DNA from: Scilla litardierei
Taxonomy: Eukaryota; Streptophyta; Magnoliopsida; Asparagales; Asparagaceae
Length of the DNA: 64,000 nucleotides
NCBI GenBank assembly: GCA_030789695.1
Contig: CM061138.1
Location: 178,580,051-178,644,050 of the forward strand
Reading direction: 5' to 3'
Shown: piece after piece, positions 46,297 to 57,203 of the stretch
Numbering within the stretch: position 1 is the stretch's first letter
Layout: each line of letters begins with the position of its first letter
The notes under the pieces: model-generated
Database searches by the model: none
Seen by the model: the letters and a program-made list of their open reading frames with translations, nothing else
Told to the model about the DNA's origin: nothing
Made by a program: the position numbers and the translations under genes

Positions 46297-48169
46297 TGTT
46301 GGATATTGGACTCCCCGGATTTGGTTTTGGATGATGAACAAACATAAATATAATATGAACTAACACTTTGTGAGCGCAGTTATGGAGATCGTCGCCAAAT
46401 TCACATGAATATTAATTACGACGTCTCAAGACTTCTCAAAGCACGTGATCGTATGCCTAAAGCTTCGTTGAAGCTTATGGACCAATGTAGAAGTCATGAA
46501 GATACGATTGAAGCTATTGAAGACGGTATCGTCAAGTTTTATTTATTGTCTTTAGCTTCTTTCGTAGAATGTTAAGCCTTGAGTAGGTCTTACGTTTCAA
46601 ATCTTCATAACGCTCATATCTTAGCTCTAGGATCTTAATAGAAGTCCATACAATCCTTCCCGAAGCATCGCGCTTCGATTCGCGACTTCTTGTGCATGTT
46701 AGTTGGTTCAAGAAGAAGAACTGACCGACTAGATGGTGATCTAGTCGGTCAGCCAAGCTTCTTGGACCGACTAGTTCTTCTCAGTTAATTCATAGCTCTT
46801 CACTGTTTACAGTTAGTCGGTCTAAGTTGACTCACCGACCGACTAGTTTGTGAACTAGTCGGTCAGTGATGCTTCTGTGACCGACTAGTTGAGCTTTCCC
46901 TGTACATGCACATTTGAGCTTGAGCTACTGTTTATCATTAGTCGGTCTGTGCTCATTGATCGACCGACTAGTTGATGAACTAGTCAGTCAACTTTCCTTC
47001 TTAGACCGACTAGTTTAGTTTACTGTACATGCCAAATTTTTCACCATACTTCCAGTTTATTGTTAGTCGGTCTATGTTCATTTGGTGACCGACTAGTTGG
47101 TGAATTAGTTGGTCAACATTTGTTCTTGGACCGACTAAGTCTAATTCTTCTCAGACTTCAGTTTTATCTGTTAGTCGGTCCACGTTGAGTAACCAACCGA
47201 CTAGTTGTGAAACTAGTCAGTCAGCTACTCTTCTTAGACCGACTAGTTCCTTAGTCTGTACTTTGATCTTTTCTCAGTTTACTCATTAGTCGGTTTACGT
47301 TAATTGACCGACCGACTAGTTGATGAACTAGTCGGTCGGTGGTTGTTCTTTGACCGACTAGTTGGGTTCAGAAAAGAGCCGTTGGAGCTTTAATTGAAAC
47401 GTTTTTCTCTCTCTCTCTCCTCTATCCTATATATACTTGATGGGCTGCATTCATTGCTGCCAAGGCTGGTATTATTGCAAGTTTAGAGATCAAGAGAATT
47501 CATTCCAAGCTCATTTAAAAGCTCATTCTTTCCATTCAATAATCTCTCCTCACTCTTACTTCCAAAGAGAGATTCATTGAGTGTGAAGCCTTCCAAGCCA
47601 AGTGCTTGATTCTAGGTCACCAACATCCCCAAAGCTCTCCATCGCTGATCTACATCTTGGAGCTAGGGTTTGGTGCCACTTCTTCCCCAAAATCATCCTT
47701 GCCCTAATTCGTAAGCAATACTCAAGGCATAGGTATTTTGTTCGGTAAGAAGTTTTCTTATTTCATTTCATATTTAATTTGTAAGTTTCACTGTCGGTTG
47801 TGAGAGTGTGGTTGTGATCCCGGGTTGTGGGAGTCACAAATTACATTTTGTATGATTTGACTTGTGGAGGATTTTCACAAGTATTTCATAGTGGAAATCT
47901 TGAGTTAGGGTTTCTAACTCAAGTATCCGGAGGGGATCCGGGTGGTTGGGACGTAGGATCACCGGGAACAAGTCGGGGAGACTTGGGTGGATCCGAACCC
48001 AGTAACATCTCTTGTTAGCATTGTTAATTTTGTTGTTGTCATTCAATTTAAGCTTCCGCAAATTGATTTGGTAGTTGTTTGCATTATAATTAGGAATTAT
48101 ACTCCTTGTTATTTTTAAAGTACTATTCACCCCACTTAGTACTTGTGCAGTAGCTTGTAGGGCATTACA
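46297..48169 (+). repeat. Sirevirus A 3' LTR
   Basis: TGTTGGATATTGG to GGCATTACA. U3 holds the inverted-motif array (46699-47364), then a CT microsatellite and TATA (CCTATATATA, 47427-47436). The C-run near the U5 end is only 4 long, against 7-11 in other copies. Confidence 0.9.
46699..47364. repeat. Inverted-motif array, Sirevirus A 3' LTR
   Basis: Six units in reverse orientation to those of B. Several motifs are degraded (for example CTAGTCAGTC), consistent with A being older than B. Confidence 0.88.
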
Positions 48170-48240
48170 GCTCCTTCACGGTTCTTGAAGGTGCCATAGT
48201 CGGAAGGTGGACGCACGGTCTTGTTGTCGTTGGCAGACAT
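48170..48240 (-). pseudogene. gag: Sirevirus E Gag, first ~24 codons
   Basis: Starts MSANDNKTVRPPS like B and stays collinear for about 24 codons up to REGA, where A's LTR interrupts it. The remainder of E would lie left of the window. Confidence 0.85.
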
Positions 48241-48251
48241 AGCTAAGTATC

Positions 48252-48265
48252 TGGCTCTGATACCA
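48252..48265 (-). other. Primer-binding site, initiator tRNA-Met (Sirevirus E)
   Basis: Same 14-nt match as in B, 2 nt from the E 5' LTR. Confidence 0.92.
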
Positions 48266-48267
48266 AA

Positions 48268-50020
48268 TGTAATGCCCTACAAGCTACTGCACAAGTACTA
48301 GAGGGGGGGTGAATAGTACTTTAAAAATAACAAGGAGTATAATTCCTAATTATAGTGCAAACAACTACCAAATCAATTTGCGGAAGCTTAAATTGAATGA
48401 CAACAACAAAATTAACAATGCTAACAAAAGATTTTACTGGGTTCGGATCCACCCAAGTCTCTCCGACTTGTTCCCAGTGATCCTACGTCCCAACCACCCG
48501 GATCCCCTCCGGATACTTAGGTTAGAAACCCTAACCCAAGATTTCCACTATGCTATCTTGTGAAAAACCTTCACAAGATCGAATCATACATGCAATGGCA
48601 ATAGTGAATCCCACAACCCGGGATCACAACCTTCTCTCACAACCGAGAGAATCAACAAGCAATATAAACAAGTTTATAATGAAATAAACATTCTTACCAC
48701 AAAATCCTATACCTTGAGTTTTCTTACCAAATAGGTGCAAGGAGGGATTTGAGGAAGATGAAGTCTCCAAGACCTAGCACCAAAGAAATGACCAGCAAAG
48801 GGTGCCTAGGAGTGATTTGGAGACTTGAATCAAGCTAGAGCTTGAAGGGCTCACCAAGAACAAACTTCTCTCAAGATGGATTCTAGATCTAGAAAGTGAG
48901 AGAATGGATTTCTTGTGAGGAAGAGAGCTTTAGAAATGAGTGAGAATAGCTATCTCTTTCAATCTCAATGAATCTCTTAATGGCAGCTCTAACCTAGAGA
49001 GAAATGACCTAGGTTCGTATTTATAGGGTCCCATAAAAACAAGTTAGGTCAATTCCCAACGGATAGAAATCTGAGGCAACTAGTCGGTCAAAGAACAACC
49101 ACTGACCGACTAGTTCATCAACTAGTCGGTCAGTCAAACAACATGGACCGACTAAGTGAAGAACTGAGAAAAGATAGAAATTCAGACCTAGAAATCTAGT
49201 CGGTCAAAGAAGACTTTCTGACCGACTAGTTTCACAACTAGTCGGTCAGTCAGTGAACGTAGACCGACTAAGAGGCAAAAGCAAATAGTCTGAATACAAA
49301 TTGACTTAGTCGGTCCAAGAACAAATGTTGACCGACTAGATTATCAACTAGTCGGTCACCAAACGTTCTTAGACTGACTAACGATAAACAGTAGCTTAGG
49401 AGAAATTTGGCATGTACAGTAAATCACAACTAGTCGGTCAAAGAAGCATCACTGACCGACTAGTTCACAAACTAGTCGGTCGGTGAGTCAACGTAGACCG
49501 ACTAACTGTAAACAGTACTGAACAGGAAAAGATTAACTCAAACTAGTCGGTCCAAGAAGCTCTGCTGACCGACTAGATCACCATCTAGTCGGTCAGTACT
49601 TCTTCTTGTACCAACTAACATGCACAAACAAGTCCGAATCGAAGCGCGATGCTTCGAGGAAGTTAGAATGGACTTGAACTAAGATCCTAGAGCTACGATA
49701 TGAGCGTTATGAAGATAGAATCGTAAGATATACTCAAGGCTTAACATTCTATAGATCGAAGCTAAAAGACTATAAATAAAACCTTAATGAATGGTCTTCG
49801 AGAGCTTCGATCAATTCTTCATGACTTCCAACACGGTCCAAAGGCTTCAACGAAGCTTTATGCAATGAATACGAGCTTTGAGAAGTCTTGAGATGTCGCT
49901 TTGATTGTTCTCGTGAATATGGCGACGATCTCCAATACGGCGCTCACAAAGTGTTAGTTCATAAATTATTTATGTTTGCTCATCATCCAAAACCAAATCC
50001 GGGGAGTCCAATATTCAACA
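48268..50020 (-). repeat. Sirevirus E 5' LTR
   Basis: 1753 bp, TGTAATGCCC to CAATATTCAACA on the plus strand. It is more divergent from B and A than they are from each other, mainly in R/U5 (48570-49030). It has a five-unit array (49079-49619) and TATA at 49028-49017 (CCCTATAAATAC on minus). Predicted target duplication agcta at 50021-50025. Confidence 0.88.
49079..49619. repeat. Inverted-motif array, Sirevirus E LTR
   Basis: Five units with about 18 intact motifs, although the R/U5 next to it has diverged. The motifs are better conserved than the spacers. Confidence 0.88.
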
Positions 50021-51451
50021 AGCTAGCCCCACATTTTTCTGGGCCCTATATTTCAAGTTATAGATTTAAAACCGTAAAACCCTATTTATTAATTATTTAA
50101 AATACGAAAATACGAAAATAATTTCTTAATTACAAGTTTGCCATTGAGGGTGTTTACCGTCGCTCCCGTGCATGGGCTCTCCGACGTTGACCGGGGCACA
50201 GCGGCGATCGTCGACGGCGGGTGCAGCGGAGGCGAGGCGGCACGAGGGGGGCGGAGGACTACGGCGAGTGAGGAGGCGACCTCGACGTCCCTGGTAGCGG
50301 CAACTTCGTCGATGTACGGTGCAGAGGCTCGGAATGGTGGCGGCGGGCTCAGTTGCGTCGGAGGCGGTCGACTGATGCGGCGGAGACGATGCTGAGGACG
50401 GCGGCGACTCAGGGAAGCTCTGTCGGGGCGGCGGCGGGTCCAGCTGAGCGGTTGTGGGTGCTGGACGGCGGCGACGTGGGAGATGGCCGGCGTGGGTCGA
50501 TTGCGACAATGGCGGCGTGGACGGCGGTCGAGGGGGGGTGTGCTCCGCTGGAGACGAAGGTGAGATGGCGAGTGATCGAGAGACACAGAGAGAGAGCGAG
50601 TGAAAGAGAGAGGCTGAGTGAGAGTGGGGGGCTCATGTTCGCACAGTGAGGGAGAGAACGAGAAATAGAGGGAAGCTCTGTGTAAGTGTGTTGTGCCTGG
50701 GTTCGAAACTAACAGGGGAGAGAGAGGGGGGGAGAGAGAGTCTGTGGGATATAATACAAGAAGAGGGTGGAAAATATTTATAGGCTTAGGGAATTATTTG
50801 GGTAGTTAGGAGGGGATAGTTAGCTGAGTGCGTGGGTAGATGAAGGGGGTTAGATAATGGGATTAGATGGGTAATTAGAAAGGTAATTAAAGGAGGTTAA
50901 AAACCATTAGAGAAAGTTATTAGTGTAACGAAAATACGAAAATGCCCCTACTAGGAAACATGTCCGAAAAATTACGAAAACATACCCTCGGGATCGTATC
51001 GTCACGAGGATCGCGAATACGAGACCGTTTCAGGGTTTGAGCTACGGAGATACTAGTTTTTGGCCAAAACGTTTAGAAAGCGGGTTTGCGGGTTCTAAAT
51101 TGAAATGATATCTGAAAATTATGAAATTAATCTGGGAAGCCCTAAATGATCGTAGGAGGCTACTGGAGAAGTTTGAAAACATTTTGAATATGTTTGGATA
51201 GAAAATAAATTCGTCGAATCAAAACGGTAATTTTGGGAGATGAATTTTAACAGAATTGTTTTGGGCATTTGAGGAAATCTGAAATTGCTGAAATACAATA
51301 TGATAAGTCTAGTGCTCTAAAATATTTTTATTAGAATTTTTGAAATCAGTTTTGTTATAAAAATCTTTACGACCATTTATAAAGTAAAATTAATTTTTTT
51401 TAAATACGTAAAAATATTTAAATTGAAGTGATGAAATTTCAAGTCGTTACA
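50021..51451 (-). repeat. Gypsy-like LTR fragment O
   Basis: The right end is CGTTACA (51445-51451), directly abutting copia F integrase sequence. On the minus strand it has a TATA box (CCTATAAATATT, ~50784-50773), then a GC-rich, proline-coding block (50640-50130), the same layout as the C LTR (TATA, then a GC-rich block). The left part is cut by the insertion of E. I infer it is an LTR of a C/N-related family; no coding domain is present. Confidence 0.55.
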
Positions 51452-52440
51452 ACCGGCAACTGGGATTTCATCAGCAATGTACGTGCAATCCATTGGAGTC
51501 TTTTAATTAGTGACTCAGCTAACCCGTTCTGGGTGTGAACATGCGGCACCGGATGTTCAATTTCAATTCCCGTTGCCTGGCAATATTCTTGAAATTACTT
51601 AGAGGTAAATTCCCCCGTATTATCCAGACGTATTTTCTTAATTTGGTTGTCGGGAAAATGGGCCCGTAACTTTATTATTTGTGCCAAGAGCTTTGGAAAA
51701 GCTAAGTTGCGGGTTGAAAGTAGACACACATACGAGTATTTCGAAGATGCATCAATCAGTACCATAAAGTACCGAAAGGGCCCACTAGGGGGGTGAATAG
51801 GTCCACATATGTCGTCGTGTATTCTTTCAAGGAAGCTAGGAGACTCGATATCCACTTTAAGTGGTGATGGCCTTGTTATTAATTTTCCCTTAAAGCGGGG
51901 TACACAAGGGAATTCTCCCTTCTGAAGAATCTTCTGGTTCTTCAGGTTATGCCCGTGGGATTGTGATATAATGCGGTGCATCATCACAGATCCGGGGTGG
52001 CCAAGTCTATCGTGCCAAAGTAAGAATTTGGCCGATATCGGGCACTTCAGGTGCTCCGTCAGGTTTGCTTCCTCTCTCTGAATTTTTGTATGGTAGAGGC
52101 CTGATGAGAGGCTCTCAAAATGTTCAAGTATGGTTTTAACTCCATTTTCTTGAGACGTTACATACAGTAATTCATTTTCTTTTACATTTACTGTTTCCAA
52201 GTGTAATCCGTTAAGACGGATATCTTTGAAACTTAGTAAGTTTCGCTTGGAGTTTGGAGAGTAAAGTGCATCTTTAATTTTTATTTCTGTTCCATTGGGA
52301 AGCAATAAGGTTGCATTCCCAGGACCTTCAATTATGTCCGATGGCCCTGAAATTGTGTTTACAGGGCTCTTAAATGCTATGGAAATAGCATTTGTGCTGA
52401 AGGATCGTATGTGTCGACGCGCTGTCCACTAAGCAGTCAT
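51452..52440 (-). pseudogene. pol: Copia F protease-integrase fragment
   Basis: Minus-strand order: protease CLVDSASTHTIL (~52435-52395) in one frame, a frameshift, then from 52305 a frame with LYSPNSKRNLLSF, GAG_pre-integrase HDRLGHPGSVM, integrase with IHDDICGP and IRLDNTGEF, a TAA near 51595, and QNGLAESLIKRLQ up to 51452. There it is cut by LTR O inside a motif (MKSQLP) that normally continues. The zinc-finger cysteine pair is partly lost. RT and RNase H lie outside the window. Confidence 0.85.
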
Positions 52441-52559
52441 GAGAGTATCCCATCTAAAAAGATGAGTAAACATTTGCATTCAGAAAGACTAAATTTTATT
52501 CAACAGAATTCAAATTACATATAAGCTCTCATAAAATAAAATGCTAAAGATGCTAAGAT

Positions 52560-53533
52560 AAATAAAGCTGGCTAATCAAGCATATCATCTGACTCGAAGT
52601 CTTTGGCTGTGAACTTGACAGCATTGTTCGCAGCCACCAGGTTTGATTCAGCATTCTTTTTCTTGCTTTGTTTATAAAGCTCCTGGAGATGCACTGGGGT
52701 CCTGCACACTCTGGACCACTGGCCTTTCTTGCCACAATTGTGGCACTGGTCTTCCCAATTCCTCTTGGGTGGGGGTGCATCATTTTTCTTATTATCATTC
52801 CTGCGCCAGGTGAACTTGCTCTTCCCTTCATTCTTTCTCTGCTGTGGTGGGCCCTTGGCTCTTTTCTGTTGTCCCCCTTTATGTGGTCTTTCTTTTCTTT
52901 TATTATCCCTCTTCTTTTTGGAGGAAGAGGCATGGTGAGCTTCTGGTAGGGGGCAGTACCGGGAGGGCGCATATTGTGAGTGACGAGAAGAAGCTCTCTA
53001 TTTTGCTGGGCCATGAGAAGGCATGACAGCAGCTCCGACTACTTGTTGAACTTGCGTTCACGGTATTGATGCATGAGTATCGCATCTTTTTCATGGAAAG
53101 ACGTATACGTCTTTTCCAGCATGCGATCTTCTGAGACTTTCTCACCACACAACTTCAGGCGTGAGGTGATGCTAAAGAGTGCTGAGTTGTACTCAGCAAT
53201 GGACTTGAAGTCCTGCAGTCTCAGGTTCTCCCACTCATATCTCGCCCTTGGGAGTATAACATCTCTCTGATGTTTATACATATCCTTAAGGGCGGTCCAT
53301 AGCTCAAGTGGATCTTCGACCGTAAGATACTCAGCCTTTAGGGTCTTGTCCACATGGAGGTGAATATAGATGATGGCTTGCGCCTTATCTATATCGCTAA
53401 CATTTTCTTTTTCTGTAACAGCAGTGATTAGAGACTTGGCCCGCATGTGAAACTTTACATCTAGCTGCCAGCTTAGATAGTTTCCACCGGATGCATCCAG
53501 TACTTCGAAATCAACGCTTGCAATTTTAGCCAT
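52560..53533 (-). pseudogene. gag: Copia F Gag
   Basis: Starts MAKIASVDFEVLDASG at 53533. Residues 1-165 match the plant copia gag (GGNYLSWQLDVKFHM, UBN2 helices). After a frameshift near 53030 the zinc knuckle follows as CHNCGKKGQWSRVC, where the usual His is Gln, then RTPVHLQELYKQSKK. The frameshift plus the changed zinc ligand mark a pseudogene. Confidence 0.85.
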
Positions 53534-55401
53534 TTATCTAGCAGAGCACAAACATGCATGAATTAATAATTAATCAGAGAAAACATTTTCATGCGGATGT
53601 AATATTTAACGAAAAGCTAAATGTGTGGATCGGCCAGTCCCACAAGAAAGAGTCCACAGTCCACAGTCCAAATTATACAAATTTGCAGCTTTAAAAATGA
53701 AAATACAACTTTGGAAACCCCGTGGGTCCCATAAGATATCTCCAGCTTCAAGTGTGGCCTTCGACTCCATGGAAGTTGGTCTTCTGTCTTTGACATTTAC
53801 ATAAATTCCTCACTACAATTTCTCTCAAAAATAAAAGAAATTGCCGGAAAATAAACTGTGGGACTAAACGGCCGATCCAAAAAATCACATTTAGCAATTC
53901 ATGCATAAATATTGTGCTCATCAACATTTTCATTCACAGACATCGCGGGTAGTTATATTCACATGAGGATAAAAATATTTAATCACTTAATAATTATTGG
54001 ACCACTGGGCAACGTCATACACCGTTAGGTTAGGTGACTAACGGCAAATCGGTCGCAGGATCTTCCTAATTATTAAGTTTTTAAATATAATGCACAACCA
54101 CTCATATAATATCCACATAATTTGCCATAGATGTAAAGCATGTAAAAGAAAAATTACGATGCATTGGTTGTAAGGTAAATTGGGTTTAATCAATCAAATT
54201 GATTAAGAGCCCAAAATAGACATTTTCGTTGAAGAAGGAAAATGGTTTTTCCTTTTGAATCATCCCAAATATCCCCCAAAAATCCCCAAAAGGCCCTGAT
54301 CTGCCCGGTAATCGCCCCATAATTTACCGTGATTTTTTCACGAAATTAATTGAACTCAGACGCCCTTTTTAAAATTTGTTTTTAGCCCAAAAAATTGCCT
54401 TTTAAGGCTTATTTATAGCCTTGGTCTCCCCCTCCCTTTTTTGAAAAAAAAGGGTGGCCTGCGGGACTGAAGCCCGCAGGCCGGCTGCGGGCTTCAGGCC
54501 CACTGCCAAAAAAAATGTTTTTTTTGTCTTTTGAGAAACGGCCTGTAGGCCTAAAGCCTGTAGACTGCCTGCGGGCTTCGGGACCGCAGGAGGAAATTTT
54601 TTTTTGTGATGGGCTTGGGGCCCATAGATGTGGGGGCGGCGGCGGCTAGGGTTTGCCGCCGCCACCCCGTACTGTAGCTATTTTGGGGGCGACGCCGCCG
54701 TTGGGGTGGCGACCGTGGCCACGGCCACCATCGGGTGGTGACAGCAGGCACCCCCCTGCCGGCGGGGGGGGGGGCAAAGGGCGGGGCAACCGCCCTTTTT
54801 GGGCGGTGGCAGCAGGCACTCCCCCGCTGCCAGTAGGGGGGCAAAGGGTGGGGCAAACGCCCTTTTGGGCGGTTTACAGCGCCCCCCCGGGTTGCCGGCG
54901 GGGGTGGGGCAAGGGGCGGGCAACAGTCCTTTTCGGGCGGTAAAAATAGGTAGCCCCCCGCTACAGGTGGGGGGGGGGGGGCAGAGGGGCGGGGCCGCCA
55001 AGTTTGGCGGCAACAGCAGCGGCCCTCCTCCTCGCTTCAGGCGGGGGGGGGGGGGGAAGGCCGGCGGCAAGCCGTCGGCGGGCTCAAAGTTAGGGTTTAA
55101 CCCTAAAAATTGAATTTTGGGATGGAAAATACGTCGTTTCCAAGGCGACAATGGATCCCCGTATCGATCTTGCGAGGTCTAGGGATAGAGTAATCATACG
55201 TATGATTAAAATACATCGTTTTGATGAATTTTACCTCTATATCCGTCCTGCGGATATAGCGATGGTTGCACGAAGCCCTACGCGGATAACGACGCTCGAT
55301 TGAGGAAGCCTTGCACCGCGCTCGTGGATCTACCGTCTCCTCTCGCCTTCGTCTTCACAACGAACGGAACGAAAAAAATTTGAGGAAAGAAAAATTTTTA
55401 G
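53534..55401 (-). other. Unusually long leader of copia F
   Basis: About 1.9 kb between PBS and gag. It contains an inverted repeat (53618-53650 with 53855-53892), AT-rich sequence (53940-54380), a palindromic GC block with GCCTGCGGGC-type words (54450-54600) and a G-run tandem repeat (54725-55065). No ORF in it resembles a known family. Confidence 0.6.
54725..55065 (+). repeat. G-run tandem repeat in the copia F leader
   Basis: About four degenerate units of 75-90 bp: GCAGGCAC-CCCCC-GCTGCC, a run of 6-15 G, GGGCGGGGCAA, CGCCCTTTT, GGGCGG. The G-runs on the plus strand could form G-quadruplexes; on the element's own RNA they are C-runs. Confidence 0.65.
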
Positions 55402-55419
55402 AGGCTCGTGCTGATAACG

Positions 55420-55582
55420 TGTTATGAATCAACTATTAGGGGAGGCAACTATTAGGGGAGGAGCCCCCATCTCTTTATTTATAGGCAATGGGGAGAATAC
55501 AAGATGGGTTTACAATGATATGGGCCTATCTCTAGGATAGCCCAGAATCTCAACCGACCCGGTTAAATAACCGTTCACAACA
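55420..55582 (-). repeat. Copia F 5' LTR (short)
   Basis: TGTTATGAATC to TTCACAACA, 163 bp, with TATA on the minus strand (CCTATAAATA, ~55484-55475). The adjoining 55419-55402 reads CGTTATCAGCACGAGCC on the minus strand, a PBS-region sequence familiar from short-LTR plant copia elements. The solo-type LTR at 57052-57203 has the same layout. Confidence 0.7.
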
Positions 55583-56515
55583 CAGACCACTTATTTACAA
55601 GTTTAAAATTAAAAAAGTTTTGTTGGGTTCACAAATCATTTATTTACAAGTTTGCCATACTCCTCTCCCTCCCGCTTCGCGTCGCCGTCCCCCTTCTCCA
55701 TCGCCGTCGAGGACTAGTTCATCTTCATCTTCTCTCTCTTAGTCTTCCACCATTTGAATAGTTTAAATGGGACAAAAGGAATTCAAAAAAGTCACACCAT
55801 TGACTTGTGACTTCATCTTCTTCATATTCTTTCAAACATTTTCAGAACTTTGAGCTATACTTTGAGCTTCTGGGCTTGTTAGGTTTGTTGAGTTTTCGAG
55901 GTTCTACTTGGGTTTTAGATTTGAATCTCTCAAATTTTTATCTTTTTTTCCATTTTGTGTATCTGAGTATTATGAATTAAGATGATCCTGTGGTTTGGAT
56001 AATTGAATAGAATAAAAATCAAAATCAGAAGAAGTTGTGTTAGATGCTGACAAAGTAGGGATGGAAGCCCTCTCACCAGCATCAACATACTTCATGAACT
56101 CGAACTAGATCCTTGGAGAGGAGAAGGGTGATGACAATGGCGATAAGTGGACCCATCATGAAAACAAGGTCTTCGAGAATGCCCTAGCCCACATAGACAG
56201 CAAGACCTGACAGGTGGGCCAGGGTAGCCGCCATGCTCACCGGATAGACAGTGATTGACGTCATCTCCCACTACCGGGACCTGAAGGACGACGTCAACCA
56301 TGTCAAGGCCGGCCTCATCACATTCCCCGGCTACATATCCTCCTTCACCCTCGACTGGGAGGCGGTGGAGAAGGTGGACAACGACGTGAAGGGGGAGAGG
56401 GAGGGGAGGGGGGAGTAGGGCAAACTTGTAAATAAGTGGTCCGTGAACTCAGCAAAATATTTTTAATGTCAAACTTGTAAATAAGTGGGATGTGAACTCA
56501 ACAAAAGGGTCTGTG
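55583..56515. mobile_element. Pack-type DNA transposon with long inverted repeats
   Basis: Left inverted repeat 55583-~55715 and right ~56352-56505 match in opposite orientation. Each holds two copies of ACTTATTTACAAGTTT spaced about 45 bp apart, then TTTGCC.TACTCC and a GC-rich inner part. The left repeat is cut by copia F, so terminus and target duplication are not seen; a Mutator-like origin is a guess from repeat length. It carries MYB gene sequence inside. Confidence 0.65.
56061..56418 (+). pseudogene. Captured fragment of a DIVARICATA-like MYB/SANT transcription factor
   Basis: Starts MEALSPASTYF, the family's usual beginning. The SANT domain follows: KWT, ENKVFENALAHIDSKT, a small deletion near 56208, then DRWARVAAML, TVIDVISHYRDL, KAGLITFPGY and SFTLDW. 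It has TAG at 56106-56108, a frameshift near 56208 and TAG at 56244-56246, so no working protein. The preceding 350 bases look like a 5' leader. DIV-like MYBs are nuclear transcription factors in all plants; this copy is transposon cargo. Confidence 0.85.
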
Positions 56516-57051
56516 CAAACAGTAATTCCCAAAAAAATATGAGCAAGATAGGCTTCGGTTAGAATTGGATCATTGCGGGACATTGTACTCATGGGCCCAG
56601 ATGGCTGTCATGATATTCAATCAAGACCCAAATTTTGCACTCAACCGTGATTTTAAATATCAAAGAGCTAAACATTAGCTAATCACATGTACAAAAGAAT
56701 TCAATTAATCAAAAAACGGAATAAAATAAGTGAAGAAATACTCAAGAAGTAAAGAGTTACGAACGAGGACGATCACAAGAGATGGCGGTTACGAACGAGT
56801 GCACGACTGCGAGGTTTTTTGGTCTGAGGAACGGTTGCAGGTTTTTTGGCTGAGCAGCGGAGTGGCTGCTTTTGGCTAAGGTTATATGCGTTGAATTGGC
56901 CAATTTGGTGGCCCTGTGACTTATGATTTGACCTGTGTTGGCAATCCCGACCAAATCAAAGTTTGAACAGGCAACACACAGTCATCACTGCTCAGTGAGT
57001 GACCAAATTTGACCAAATTTGACAAATAATTCCAAAACTAATCAATATTTG
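56516..57051. other. Unassigned spacer
   Basis: No ORF with family likeness. It contains a short direct repeat (GACCAAATTT twice, ~57000-57022) and a repeated GGTTTTTTGG word. Nothing else recognised. Confidence 0.4.
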
Positions 57052-57203
57052 TGTTATGAATCATCGTCTGGTGGAGGAACACACAGCTCTTAATTTATAG
57101 CTGATAGAGGAGCGTACAAAGATAGGATACAATAGATACGGTCTTATCTATAAGATAAGACGTAATCCTAATACAAATCTATCATCAACATCCATTCATA
57201 ACA
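57052..57203 (-). repeat. Copia G 3' LTR (short)
   Basis: 152 bp with perfect ends TGTTATGAAT and ATTCATAACA. The adjoining CTCCCC (57204-57209) is a purine tract on the minus strand, so the internal region lies to the right. TATA on minus: CTATAAATTAAG. Confidence 0.75.

Larger units (their letters stand above)
45895..48169 (+). mobile_element. 3' end of Sirevirus A
   Basis: Plus-oriented sequence matching the region of B just after its 3' ORF (rc of ~34570-34188), then PPT 46284-46296 and a 1873-bp LTR (46297-48169). Orientation, family and order fit it being the continuation of A, whose 3' ORF is cut at 13658. It is followed by E gag at 48170; gctcc (48170-48174) is the predicted target duplication. 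Confidence 0.75.

Noticed and set aside
50089..50586. Proline-rich minus ORFs of 165 and 127 codons
   Set aside because: Same GC-rich LTR composition effect, in fragment O.
54402..55151. ORFs in the G/C-run region
   Set aside because: Low-complexity translation of a tandem repeat.
51452..55582. Copia F as the same family as the Sireviruses
   Set aside because: Short LTR, different Gag (CRTP-type knuckle), different PBS region and different protease-integrase sequence.
56061..56418. Functional MYB gene
   Set aside because: Two stops, a frameshift and transposon inverted repeats on both sides.
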